DNA from: Epiperipatus broadwayi
Taxonomy: Eukaryota > Onychophora > Udeonychophora > Euonychophora > Peripatidae
DNA: 64,000 nucleotides
Direction of reading: 5' to 3'
Assembly (NCBI GenBank): GCA_028023455.1
Contig: JAQFVV010012434.1
Span: forward strand, 6,228,264 to 6,292,263
Positions 1 to 10,596 of the stretch are shown piece by piece; position 1 is the first letter of the stretch, and the number at the start of each line of letters is the position of its first letter. A model generated the notes under the pieces. It saw only the letters and a list, made by a program, of their open reading frames with translations. It was not told the DNA's origin and ran no database searches. Position numbers and translations under genes: made by a program.

Positions 1-255
1 TTTTGGTTAAACATTAAAGAATATGAACAACTTTCTGAGAAAGCTCTTAAATTATTATTACCGTTTACTAGTACGGAATTAGTAGGAAGAGCTTTTTCTT
101 CATATATTTTTTTAAAAAATAAGTATCGAAACAGATTGAACGTAGCTGTAGACTTAAGGGTATACCTCACATCTTTTGAACCAAATTTCAAAAAATTATG
201 TTGTTCGAAACAAGCACAAAGATCCCCATTAAATTTATTTTTTAAAAATATTTGA
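1..255 (+). pseudogene. hAT transposase C-terminal fragment (open at window edge)
   Basis: Reading frame 1 is open from base 1 to a TGA at 253-255 (84 codons). The peptide has the layout of the hAT-family C-terminal dimerisation region as found in ZBED5/FAM200-type domesticated relatives: a start like FWLNIKEYEQLSEKALKLLL, then PFTSTELVGRAFSSYIFLKN, KYRNRLNV and a tail with PNFKKLCCSKQA. In active elements this region dimerises the transposase and completes the RNase-H-like fold. The N-terminal BED finger and most of the catalytic domain would lie upstream, outside the window. A hAT-like terminal inverted repeat follows at 1049, so this is more likely the end of a transposon than a host gene. 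Whether the full copy is intact cannot be judged. Confidence 0.72.
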
Positions 256-1049
256 TTATGATAAGAAAATATACTGTTTTTTTTATAATTTTGTGTTTTT
301 ATTAAAACCATTTATTAGTAAATGAAATATGACAAAATAGTAGATAAATTATGAGTCGGATCAAGGCAAATGAATCTAAATTATTTAATTTGAAAGAATG
401 TATCAGAAAAGGATAATACCCAGAAATTAGACTCTCATTAATTTTTGATCATCTATTGTGGATTACTAGATGTAAGCTAGTATTTAATCATCAAAAGTTT
501 AATCCTATTAACTTCATGCTGAACAATATAAAGAAAACAAGAACAAGAGATAGCCTGATAACCCCTGAGGTTATTTTTACCATGACTTGGGAGATGCTGG
601 ATTTATCCTCTCCATGGCCCAACCAATAGCAAGATGCTCCAAAAAAGAGAAAACAGACTCAAATTCGTGAAAACCAAATGAAGGAATGAGAAAACACTTT
701 GAGCAAAATATGTACCAAATAACCTTTAATGTAATAATGTAATCTTTAATAAATTATTTTGGAAAAAATATGAAATTTTGAACAAACACATACATATAAA
801 TATGTTACAGTGAGTTTATAATTTCAGTGAGTTTATAATCTGGCATAACATTTAGGCGTGTTTCAATGTAATTTGTCTCATTATGAGATGTGAATACATA
901 TATGGTCGCCCTATAATATTTATAATGCAAATAAAATAACACACTCACAATAACAAATTTCATGAAATACACTCATTTTTACGAAGTGGTACAATTTAAC
1001 GTGATATACTACCAAGTGGTATGTGAGCCAAAAAGGTTGGGAAATGCTG
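256..1049 (+). mobile_element. hAT 3' non-coding tail and terminal inverted repeat
   Basis: A+T-rich DNA after the transposase stop, ending in AAAAAGGTTGGGAAATGCTG at about 1030-1049. On the other strand this reads CAGCATTTCCCAACCTTTTT, close to the well-known hAT terminal consensus CAGNGNTTCCCAACCTTTTT. The 8 bases that follow (ATTTAAGC, 1050-1057) would be one copy of the 8-bp target duplication; the other copy is outside the window. Confidence 0.65.
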
Positions 1050-1379
1050 ATTTAAGCAAATTTTAGCTTGTCACACTATTTTCCATTGTGGGTAAGGGAT
1101 ATGATGTTCCCCAAGTGTGATAGGTCCAGAGATATTTTGAAAATTAAATGCAAATATGTTAATCTTGAGATTTGTAATTTTATTATCAAAAATGTTAAGA
1201 AGAATCCTTATTTAGTAGAAATATTGCACAAAAAAGTTATTACTAAATACTTGTACACTTGTATAATGTAAAAATAAATAAAATATTTACTATTTACAAA
1301 AAACCAGTAATTGCATAAAAATTGCATCATAATAAATATTCTTGAAGTAATTGTTAAATATGAAAATTTTTCCTAGTTA
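1050..1379. other. A+T-rich sequence, nothing recognised
   Basis: The only long ORF here (67 codons) shows no family resemblance and is rich in A/T codons, as expected by chance. No exon, RNA gene or repeat boundary was seen. Confidence 0.5.
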
Positions 1380-2640
1380 ATGTGATTTTTGACATTCGTA
1401 TTTGCCCACAATTCGCATTCAGTTGGGCTTTGCCCCATATGCTAACACGCTTCACATTGCATTAATATAAACACCCGTATATCTCTCTACTAGCATCAAC
1501 CTAACTACAAGACAAATAGTCTGAAATTTAAACCCCTTTAAAATAAACATAAACGATTTAAACATGAAGTTATTAATTGAAAATTGCTGAGGGAAATTTA
1601 CAAGAAAGTAAATCCATTGGCACTCATCGTAAGGTGCCACATTGACAACAACAACTTAAAATATATACCAGTAAATACGTTTAGATACTCAGCATGAGGT
1701 GTCATATTTACCAATATATATATTTCATGCAAATGAAAATCTTAAAAAAATAACTAATATAAACGTTAACGAATCTATGCAATTATCTACACCCAACTTA
1801 AATTTAATACATTTTAATTAACACATCACAAAAAAAAAATGGAAATGATTAATTAAACATATGCATAAAAAAAAATTATTAATAATAATTGATTTGAAAT
1901 TTTCTTTTTTAGGTCAGATAAAAGTTCTTATTTTCAATTGCTAATTGCGAATTTGAAAAAGTTCATATTAGATAAACACAAGAGTTCATACTTTACAGAT
2001 TCAGCAGATTTAGAGGTCCATCTTCACGATCACTTTCGAAGATTGTTGGTTCTTTTTTGAAATGAAGCCGCTACTTGCTATTCAGTTGGTCAAGAACTGT
2101 CATCGGGAGGCCTCATGTGGTTGTCAGGAAATTAAATCTATTGCATACTCCATATTGTGGTGTCTGCAATACAGTTACAGTTATAATGGTATATTAATAG
2201 TGAGCTCTAAGACAACAGCCCATTTTTTTCTTTTTATAGGGTTAGACCTCCCTTATCAGTAAATTTTCGGATCCATCGAACAAGTCGTCACTAATCTTAG
2301 AGTCTCTTTTTTGGTCCGTGCTGTGGCTTGGTGCTTCCATTGGTCAAGCTAATTTTTTTATTCTCTTATCTGACCTTTTAATTATTTAAGTGCTCCAAGG
2401 GCTAATGTGCTTTGTGTTTAATTAATTAAACAATAATTTTAAGATTGAAACATGATTTTTTTTTTAAATTGAATCTAATTAACATTTTTTTTTTCATTGC
2501 ATTTAAATGAAAAATATTAATCTTTATCTTAAGATCTTTATTTTTTTTTTCACAAAAAGTACTTTTAAATACTTTTTTTTTTTTTAAAAAAGTTTTAAAG
2601 ATTTCCATCTGTGCCATATATATGTCAACATAGCTCTTTT
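1380..2640 (-). mobile_element. Old solo-LTR-like block
   Basis: A region of higher G+C than its surroundings. Read on the - strand it resembles the LTR-like insertion at 10597-13286: both carry a poly-A/T-rich 5' part, a stretch like CACAGCACGGACC (rc of about 2318-2330) matching ACGGACCACAG near 11001, and a TATA-like CCCTATAAAAAG (rc of about 2231-2242) before a G+C-richer transcribed-looking section. No coding sequence was found. The ends are not sharply defined and no target duplication was found, so the call is an inference. Confidence 0.35.
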
Positions 2641-2999
2641 AATTTTGGCTTTTAGTTTTTAATAAAACAATTTTACTTGAGATTTATTTTCCCTTTTATT
2701 TTAAAATAATGTAACGGCATATGTATAAAGTTACAATATCTATTAAATCCCATTGTACTGAGCATGAATGTAACCTGTTCCTTTATAGTAAATTTTTTGC
2801 CTAAACATAATATTCGCGACAGTTAAGTTTGTGTTTTGTACAAAAATTCAACAATAGCTAACCATTTGAATTTATAATCCAATGCTGTTATTTCTATTTA
2901 CTTTTGGCTAAAGTTTACTGTTTGTGCCAAAACATGCATTAAAGAGTCAAATTTTTTATTATTATTATCTTACAATGATATTGCTGTAATAAAGCTAAT
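2641..2999. other. A+T-rich sequence, nothing recognised
   Basis: Unstructured A+T-rich DNA with no ORF of interest, no splice-flanked coding block and no clear repeat. Confidence 0.5.
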
Positions 3000-4065
3000 C
3001 TTGAACTAAGAAATGAAAGTTTTTTTTCTTTGAAGTATTTGAATGGAATGTTGAAGCATATGCACTAATTAAATGAGCATAAATATCATTGTGCAAGTTA
3101 TCTTTCATTGATACATCAAGGTATTCTCTGAATCAAATATACCAAATTAGCTTTTACAGTAAATCTGACACCATACAGTCTCCTTTCACTGATTGACCTG
3201 CCTTTTCAAAAAAATACTTGTAACTATCTATTTATTGATTTCTCTGATAGATGAATTTCACTAAGAATAGTTATATCAATTTTAAATCTTTACAACTTCT
3301 TATTTTCCAGCACTGTTTTCCATTTATATCAAATAAAATTTGCGTATTTTATGTATCTATATCTATAAAAAATTTAGGTTTATAATATTTACCCTTACTT
3401 TTAGCACTGCCTCCTGCTTTACATTTACTACTGATAATATGTATATTTCTATTGCTTCAGTGAGAGTAATCTACTCAGGATAACACAATTAGACTTTGTA
3501 GTTTCAGGCCTTTTTTATCGCATTTTCTAATTCTCTTCCAGGGAGTTCCTAAAAAAACTGCCTATACATACAATCTTTACTAAGCTCAAACTCCTGTCTC
3601 AACATCACTTCCAACATGACTTATCAATGATTTTACTGGCTTGAACAAAGATTATAATTAAGAGCTGTCAGTTTACTAAATTTGTTCTTATTGCTTTTTT
3701 AATTTTCAAAAACACTGCAAAAAAAAAAAAAAGAATTGGAAAAACGTTATCTTACAAGGTAGCATAAATTTTTCTGCCACATTGTAAAACCATGTTTTTC
3801 CATCAAAAGCAAGGTACTGTTTCCAATGTAAATAGCCTTTTCTGCATCTCTTTTTTTCTAACTCTCTTCAATCACTCAAGTTAGTGTAGAATCAGTTATC
3901 AGAGTCACTTATGCCATTGATCATCTTTCTATGAGTAGGGAACTATAAGCTTATGCAACTATGTTTCCATTCTTTAACTAAATGTACAATAATTCTAACT
4001 CCAATTTTTATTTAGCTAAAGTTAACTCTCATATCTGAATATCTAACACCTATAAAGTCTGTCAG
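3000..4065 (-). mobile_element. Badly decayed non-LTR retrotransposon (LINE) RT region
   Basis: On the - strand short islands follow reverse-transcriptase order. An EKA-type motif A block (DAEKAIYI) sits near 3820, and a degenerate LRQE...LSKD block, like the GLRQGCPLS motif, sits near 3600. Comparable islands occur in the same order at 20830-22640 and 58200-63200, so this is probably a very old copy of the same family. Stops and indels are everywhere and the ends cannot be placed. Confidence 0.33.
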
Positions 4066-4674
4066 TAGCCGGAATATAGCATCTGACATATATATATATA
4101 TATATATATGAAAATAATAAGAAATATATTAATGAACTAAAAAGTAGATATACAAGTAAATAAAACTAATCACAATTACTCTTCTGCATACATTTTAATT
4201 AGAAAATTTAACAGTCTACTAAGGAATAAAATTTATTTTTGTTAAATAGCAAATTGTTTTTTTTTATAACTCAATTATTTATTTTTTATTCAAAAAGTTT
4301 TTGAAGTTGTACATATTATTTGTTGTATGTTTCAAGTTGTAAATATTAAGATGCAAGAATGAATTTCATTAAGAAATCAAACTACAGTTAGGCATAGCAG
4401 GTATTACTGAATAGATTTTCCTCTCTGCTAATACCTTTTAAAAAAACAAAACCATCTAAAAAAATGCTAATTTAGAATTACAAAACAAGTTTTGGCTTGT
4501 TATAATGTATTTATTTGACTTTTTTTTTTAAGAATGAATTTTTAGTTTATATTAAATTTATAAAATTTTTATATAATAAAATAAATTTTAGAATTTATTT
4601 GCTTATATAAATAGATAAAATAGACTGTAAATAATTTAATTTGCCAATATATAGTTTATTAATATATTTATATA
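4066..4674. other. A+T-rich spacer with a (TA)n microsatellite
   Basis: Contains a (TA)n run at about 4089-4109. Otherwise nothing recognised. Confidence 0.6.
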
Positions 4675-5205
4675 ATATGTGTATACTAGTAATTGTACAT
4701 AAAATAGAAAATCATATAACATTACAATACTGGCCAAACAAACAACATTTTATTAAAATTTTTCCACAATCTTAGTTTCATCTATTAACAAATAGAGATT
4801 TTCAAGTGAAATTCAACAAGATACATACAATATATATATACAAAATAAAATAACCATCACATTATTCACTTCAAAAACCAACTTCTTGTAGCATCAAAGA
4901 ATGTTTTTATGAGATTGGTGGCCTCAGATTCAAGATAAATGAATGATAAATTTTTTTGAATCTGAGGTCATCAATCTCATGAAGACATCCTTTGATGTTA
5001 TAGGAAGTTGGTTTTTGAAGTGAATAATGAGAAGGCTATTTTGTTTTGTATATATATATATAGAATGTATTGTGTTGAATTTCACTTGAAAAGATCTATT
5101 TGTGATTGTGGAAGAATTTTAGTAAAATTTTGATGGTTTTTTTTTGGGCTACTATTGTAATGTTATATGATTTTTTTATTTTATAAATGTATATATACAT
5201 ATTTG
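4675..5205. repeat. Foldback repeat (two ~260-bp inverted arms)
   Basis: Left arm about 4675-4944 and right arm about 4953-5205 are reverse complements with scattered mismatches. Paired landmarks are CATATAACATTACAATA (about 4713) with TATTGTAATGTTATATG (about 5154-5170), AATTCAACAAGATACAT with ATGTATTGTGTTGAATT, and, at the centre, CTCAGATTCAAG with TTTTTTGAATCTGAG. There is almost no loop. This is the layout of a foldback/MITE-like non-autonomous DNA element. No coding capacity, and no certain target duplication. Confidence 0.75.
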
Positions 5206-5404
5206 ATCTCAATATCGTTAAGTTTTCAGATTTGTAAAAAAAAAGATTAGTATTTTTTTATTCATTTATTGACTTCATTCTCAGATGCCAATTATTAGAG
5301 AATATTTTAAATACATCTATAAACTGTATATATCTATTTATATGAGAGTGTATTGCAAGTTTATATTTTATAGGCTTAATGTCTCTTCTTTTATATAACT
5401 AACC

Positions 5405-5960
5405 CAAGCTAAATGCTTTGGAAGATCTTCGTAATTTTATTTTTAACTTATCCGGCCTTTGTCATTTTAATTAGTTTAGTTAAGCTTGGTTTGTATTTTT
5501 CTGCATACCCTAAATTTTTTGGCTGGCAGTTTATTGATTGTATAGGGCTGTTATTCCTAAAATCAGATATTTTATTGCCTCTATTCCAGATTACATAAAT
5601 CGTAATCTTTTCTCGTTATATTATTTTTTTCTTATATCGAAATTAACCTTAGCTGGCTTAAATGTGCCTATCCATAAGCTGTTCTGCAGACATTTGACGT
5701 CCTTGGTTTCAACACATTATTCCGGGCCAGAGAGAGTTCATCTCGAGCTATTTCGTTGATTTCCTACAAGACCCTATTGTTTTGCTATCTCTGAAGTGGA
5801 AAACTAGAATTAGTTTTTGTAAATCGCCAGCAGAAGATATTATCAATCTCCTTTTTAAATTCATAGGTGAGAAAATGAACTTATCTGCCAGAGTGTTTAA
5901 TGTTTTAATATTTGTATTACTCACATACACTCTTGGATGAATATGCCAGTGAAATCTAGG
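5405..5960. other. Compositionally distinct block of unknown nature
   Basis: G+C is visibly higher than in the flanks. Two overlapping short + strand ORFs (61 and 73 codons) and one - strand ORF (60 codons) are present. The first is hydrophobic, but none shows a recognisable motif and all overlap in conflicting frames. Probably a fragment of an unrecognised mobile element. An unspliced host gene is unlikely. Confidence 0.35.
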
Positions 5961-6416
5961 TGAAACTTTTGTATTTTGTTTGTCTGAGAGTTAATTTTTT
6001 TGCTTGAATTTAATAAACTTTTAGATTATTTAAAATTAGTTTGGCTGACGTTTGTCTCTGTTGTCATTTCTCAATTGTCTGAACAATCTTAAAGATCTCT
6101 TTCTCTCCCTGGGTCTAGTCAGTGCCAATCATCATCATCATTAATTTTTGATCATAGTAAATTAAATTTCCCAGGTATGCAGTGACCTAGTTGCACCTTT
6201 TGTGATCAAAAGAAGATAGAATGACCATTAGTATATTTGAATTTTAGTACTACCAACTTGGGGTTTTGAGTTTAAAACCCATGTGAGATTGTGTTCAGAC
6301 AATTGAAAAATATTTCATGTGTAAGAAGCAAGAGTTAGGATTTGGGGATCAGTTTGTGCTAGTTGTGATATGTATTATTGGGGCAGTTTGGAGTATCCGG
6401 TTCAACTTATATTGAA
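5961..6416. other. Sequence with nothing recognised
   Basis: No ORF, exon or repeat boundary could be supported here. Confidence 0.45.
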
Positions 6417-9263
6417 ACAGTTATGTGTTTCATGGCATGCAACATAGTAGTATGTGTGGATAAATATATAAAGTTGAAAGGAAAGGTTGTAATAAGTAGA
6501 CAAATTTTTTGTAGATATTTTCTATATTACACTGGAATAATAGTTATGGATTAAATAATTTTGATTTAAAAAAAATTAATACGAATTAAACATTTAAAAA
6601 GATCTAATATTTTATGAATTTTGACTTTGAAATTAAAACAAGCATGTTTTTATGTTATACCTGATTTTCTGATAATTATAAAATTCCACTATCTATTTTG
6701 ATTGGATTAAATTTTTTTTAATTAAAATGTGTATAATATATTTTGATCCTACAAAGTTGTTTTTGAAAGTAATAATATAAATTGAAAAGAGTTATTAACT
6801 TTTTTAAATCAAGATAAAGAAAACTTGCTTTTAATTACTGTTTTTTTCCCCACCCTGACTATAAAAAGGTTGAAAAAAAAAGATTAGAGGAGTTTTTATA
6901 GTTTTTACAGATTGTGACAGCATGATGAACATGAAGATATAACTGAAGGCAAGATAGTAGAAGTCCAGCTGCTGTGACTAGTTCACTATGATAGAGTTTC
7001 GATTTACATGGAAGCAAGGCTCAGCTTTTAAGTAGTTCATAACCCTTATATATATTAGATAGCATAGAGACAAGGGAGCTCACTGCTGGACAAGTTTCTG
7101 GATTATACCTTTTTCAAAGAGGACAATAAGCCAATCTACTGTTTAGAATGGATCAGCTTATATAGAGTCCATCAGCTTGCAAAAGAATTAGTTTATATGT
7201 ATAATGTTTTGTCTACATGTAAAGAGGCACAGATAAAGGTACTTCATGAAATATATAAAATACAGCTGGTGAGTAGTGTTATATATACTGAGAATAATAT
7301 TTTAAATAACTTCTTAATAATGTTGATTGTTAAAATTTCTAATTTAAAAGTAAACAAGTAAATAATTTTTATTTGAATTATATGTCTAAAAACAAAGGAT
7401 TGATTCATAGACAGTTTTATTTTATTTTATTTAGAAAAGTAAACTCCAAAAATATTTCTAGATTTGAAAACAAAAGAACTTGCTGGAGTATTTTTTTAAA
7501 GATGTTTTCAATTAATTAAGAGTAATTTGTTAAAAAGAAAATTTTATAAAGGACTCAAAAATAAGATATTAATTTTTTTTTTTTTAAAAAAAAAAAACTT
7601 TTTCTACTGTTAGAAATAATGCATTAATAACTTTGATTCATGTTATCTATATTTTTTTATTATATATACTTACATACATGAGCATTTATGTATTATAAAA
7701 AAGAAAGTGGATTTTTTTATATAAGTATGATAATTCAAACATGTTAATTGACATTGAATTAATTGTGTATTAAGAAAATATAATATGGTTTATTAGGTTT
7801 ATTTTTTTTTTATAAATACCAGTGCGTACACACATTTTCATGTGCACACACGTATATGTTAAATCAGACATTAATTATGTATTACAAAAATGAATTTTAT
7901 TTATAAGTTTATGATAATTCAAATAGATTCATTAGTTACTGTACCACACATCTGTGTGTTTATATATTAATGTGTCAAGTAAACATATTGAAACATTTGT
8001 AAATTACAATGTAATAGTGGATTTCTTTTTATATTAATCAGAAAGTTAAATTTATATTTATAGTTGTATTATGCAGACTTTAATTTCATTTTTATTATTG
8101 CAATATAATACTAAATCATCCATGCACTTTGCTAAAAGTATAACGGTAAATTTTTTAAAATTTGAATTTACAAGTTGAAGTTAGGAGCTATAAGAGTTCT
8201 GAAGAAGGTTGTTGGGGCAATCAAAACTGTAAACTGTAAAAGAGGGTGGTAAATAAAGCATTGTGTAACAGTAGTAAAGTGCATGGATGATTTAGTATTA
8301 TATTGTATACATTTCGCAATGCAATAAGAAAGAGTAATTATTATACCTCGTGAAGATTTTTATTATTAATAAATTGGTATTTCATTGTTAAAGTTATTCC
8401 AGTGAATTTTCTCAATCCTAAATAATTTTAGAATATTCTCTTTGTTGTATTATATCTTTTGATTACAGTATCAGTTATAGAGCTTTTGCTCTCAGCTGGA
8501 TTCATGCATAATAGTCTGTTGAATGAAAGGGATTTATGTTTAGTGTTATAGACATCCAGATGATGATGATACTGGATAGTGCAAAGGTGATATCCTTTAA
8601 AGTTCATGTACTACATTTCATTTGAATTATTTATTTAGAAATTAAGTTTATAGTTGGCCAGTACATTAATGGTACTAAGTAGCCAGAGAGTATTGATGAT
8701 GATCAACGTCTTTTAGTATCTCAGAATTTTTGTTTTTATTGTTATATATTCTGTCATATTAGCAATTAAGTTTGTGCATCCAAATTATTGATTAAATAAT
8801 CTGCCCCTAGCTGGCAAGGGCTTAATAATTAGCCTGTCTGTAGCAGACTCATTTCAATTCCACTCACAAGATTTCTGTTGATTTATATTTATGGTTAATC
8901 ATTTATGATGATGACTGATTATTGTTTTGGGGTAATGTTGATGAACTTATAGTTAATTCTGTATTGATCTCTAATCCTCATTTGTGTTATATCCATTTCT
9001 TTGTAACAATATTCTATTTTACTTCTATAACAAATGTAATAATTTACAAAGCACATACAATATGCAGTTTGCTGAAGTTATAAAACAAAAATAACCAATA
9101 ATTCATTTATGGCTTAGCGCTTTCGAGGTTCTCTGCTTTGTATGCACTTTATAAAATATCCATTTCTTTTATATTTTTATATTTAATTTTATATTTTATT
9201 TCTATGAGAATGATGATGGTTTCCCATTTATTATTAAACTCTATTTTTCATACCATTACAAGT
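6417..9263 (+). repeat. Segmental duplication, copy A
   Basis: This stretch is repeated in the same orientation at 9869-14753. Both copies begin with ACAGTTATGTGTTTCATGGC and share, in order, TTTTCTATATTACACTGG, AGTCCAGCTGCTG, GTAGAGTTT..GATTTACATGG, CATCCAGATGATGATG versus CATCCAGGTGATAATG, CAAATTATT.ATTAAATAATCTGCC and GATGATGATGGTTTCC. Divergence looks moderate (many substitutions and small indels). Copy A contains a 205-bp MITE missing from copy B and lacks the 2.69 kb insertion of copy B. No coding function seen. Confidence 0.82.
8101..8305. mobile_element. MITE with perfect 30-bp terminal inverted repeats
   Basis: The first 30 bases (8101-8130) are the exact reverse complement of the last 30 (8276-8305); each arm contains CTAAATCATCCATGCACTTT or its complement. 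The interior is about 145 bp and non-coding. The matching place in copy B (about 14060-14080) lacks it, so it entered copy A after the duplication or was lost from B. Superfamily unknown; no clean target duplication. Confidence 0.75.
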
Positions 9264-9868
9264 GGCACCCAATATGATCAATGATGATATGTACTGGTGA
9301 CTTTCACTAGAAAATTGCCACTCAACTTGATCTCAAATATAACCACATTTGAGAAGGATAAAATTAACAAAAAAAATTATTGTGAAATATGTGACAAGTG
9401 TTTTGATTATAAATTATAAAATGGTAGTTTCAATGTATATTTAAAAAGTTCATGTTTAGAGTTGAATAAAAAATGTATGATTTTGGAGATTGGATTGGGT
9501 TTTTGATTGTTTGAGTTTGTTTAGTTTTACTTTCAATTTTGGTGATGGGTGAAGGTTTTATCATTTGCTTGAGAATATAACATTTTCATGTAATTGTGAG
9601 GTGTATTCTATCTTAGACATTACTCTAACCCATTTTCTGATGTTCTATTGTTTATCATGGTACAGTTAACATAGTCCTGCCATGATCCCAGACTCCCAAG
9701 TTTCCAAGAAAAGGAGCAAGGCATAGTTTTGTATTTTCTAACCCCTAATACTCAAAGGAGCAGGGCTTTGGAAAGGATTTTTGCATTTATACATATATAT
9801 TATGTAAAATATTGTTAGGTTGGTATTTTATTTCTCTCCCTTTTGCCCATGAAGGATGGATATAAGAC
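9264..9868. other. Spacer between the two duplication copies
   Basis: A+T-rich, with no exon or ORF seen. It separates copy A from copy B. Confidence 0.5.
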
Positions 9869-10596
9869 AGTTATGTGTTTCATGGCATACAACAACATAG
9901 TAGTGTATGTACATATATATATAAAGTTGATAGGACAAGTAGAAATAGATTTGTAGATATTTTCTATATTACACTGGTAGTTAAGGATTAAATAATTTTG
10001 GATTTAAAAAAAATTATTATATATTAAACATTTAAATTATATACCATATTTTAATCCTATAAAGTTGATTTTGAAAGGATTAATGTAAATTGAAGTCATT
10101 AACTTTTTCATTCAAGATAAAGAAAATTTGGTTTTAATTACTGTGTTTTTTCCCTACCCCACACTACAAAGATTGAAAAAAAGATTAGGGGAGTTTTTAG
10201 TTTTTACAGATTGGCTAGCATAATCACCATGAAAATATAACTGAATGCAAGACATTGCAAGTCCAGCTGCTGCTACCAGTTCACTATGGTAGAGTTTGGA
10301 TTTACATGGAAGCAAGTCGCAGCTTTTATGTGGTTCATTGTTCATATGTATATATATGTCTTAGATAACAGAGACTGAAGGGAGTCACTGCAAGTCAGTT
10401 ACCAGATTATACCTTTCTTGAAGATGGCAATGGGCCAGTCTACTGTTTTGAAGGGACCAGCTTACCCAGAGAGTCCATCAGCTAGCTGGAGAATTAGTTT
10501 ATATGTATACTGTTTTATCTATATGCAGAGGCACAGATAAAGATACTGCATCATGTACATATATAAAGTACAGCTAGTGAGTATTGTTATATATAT
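9869..10596 (+). repeat. Segmental duplication, copy B (left part)
   Basis: Matches 6417-7290 of copy A. It breaks off at ...GTATTGTTATATAT, where a 2.69 kb insertion begins, and resumes at 13287. Confidence 0.8.

Noticed and set aside
5413-5759. Two overlapping + strand ORFs as a small membrane protein gene
   Set aside because: Frames conflict, with no splice or promoter support and no homologue recognised.
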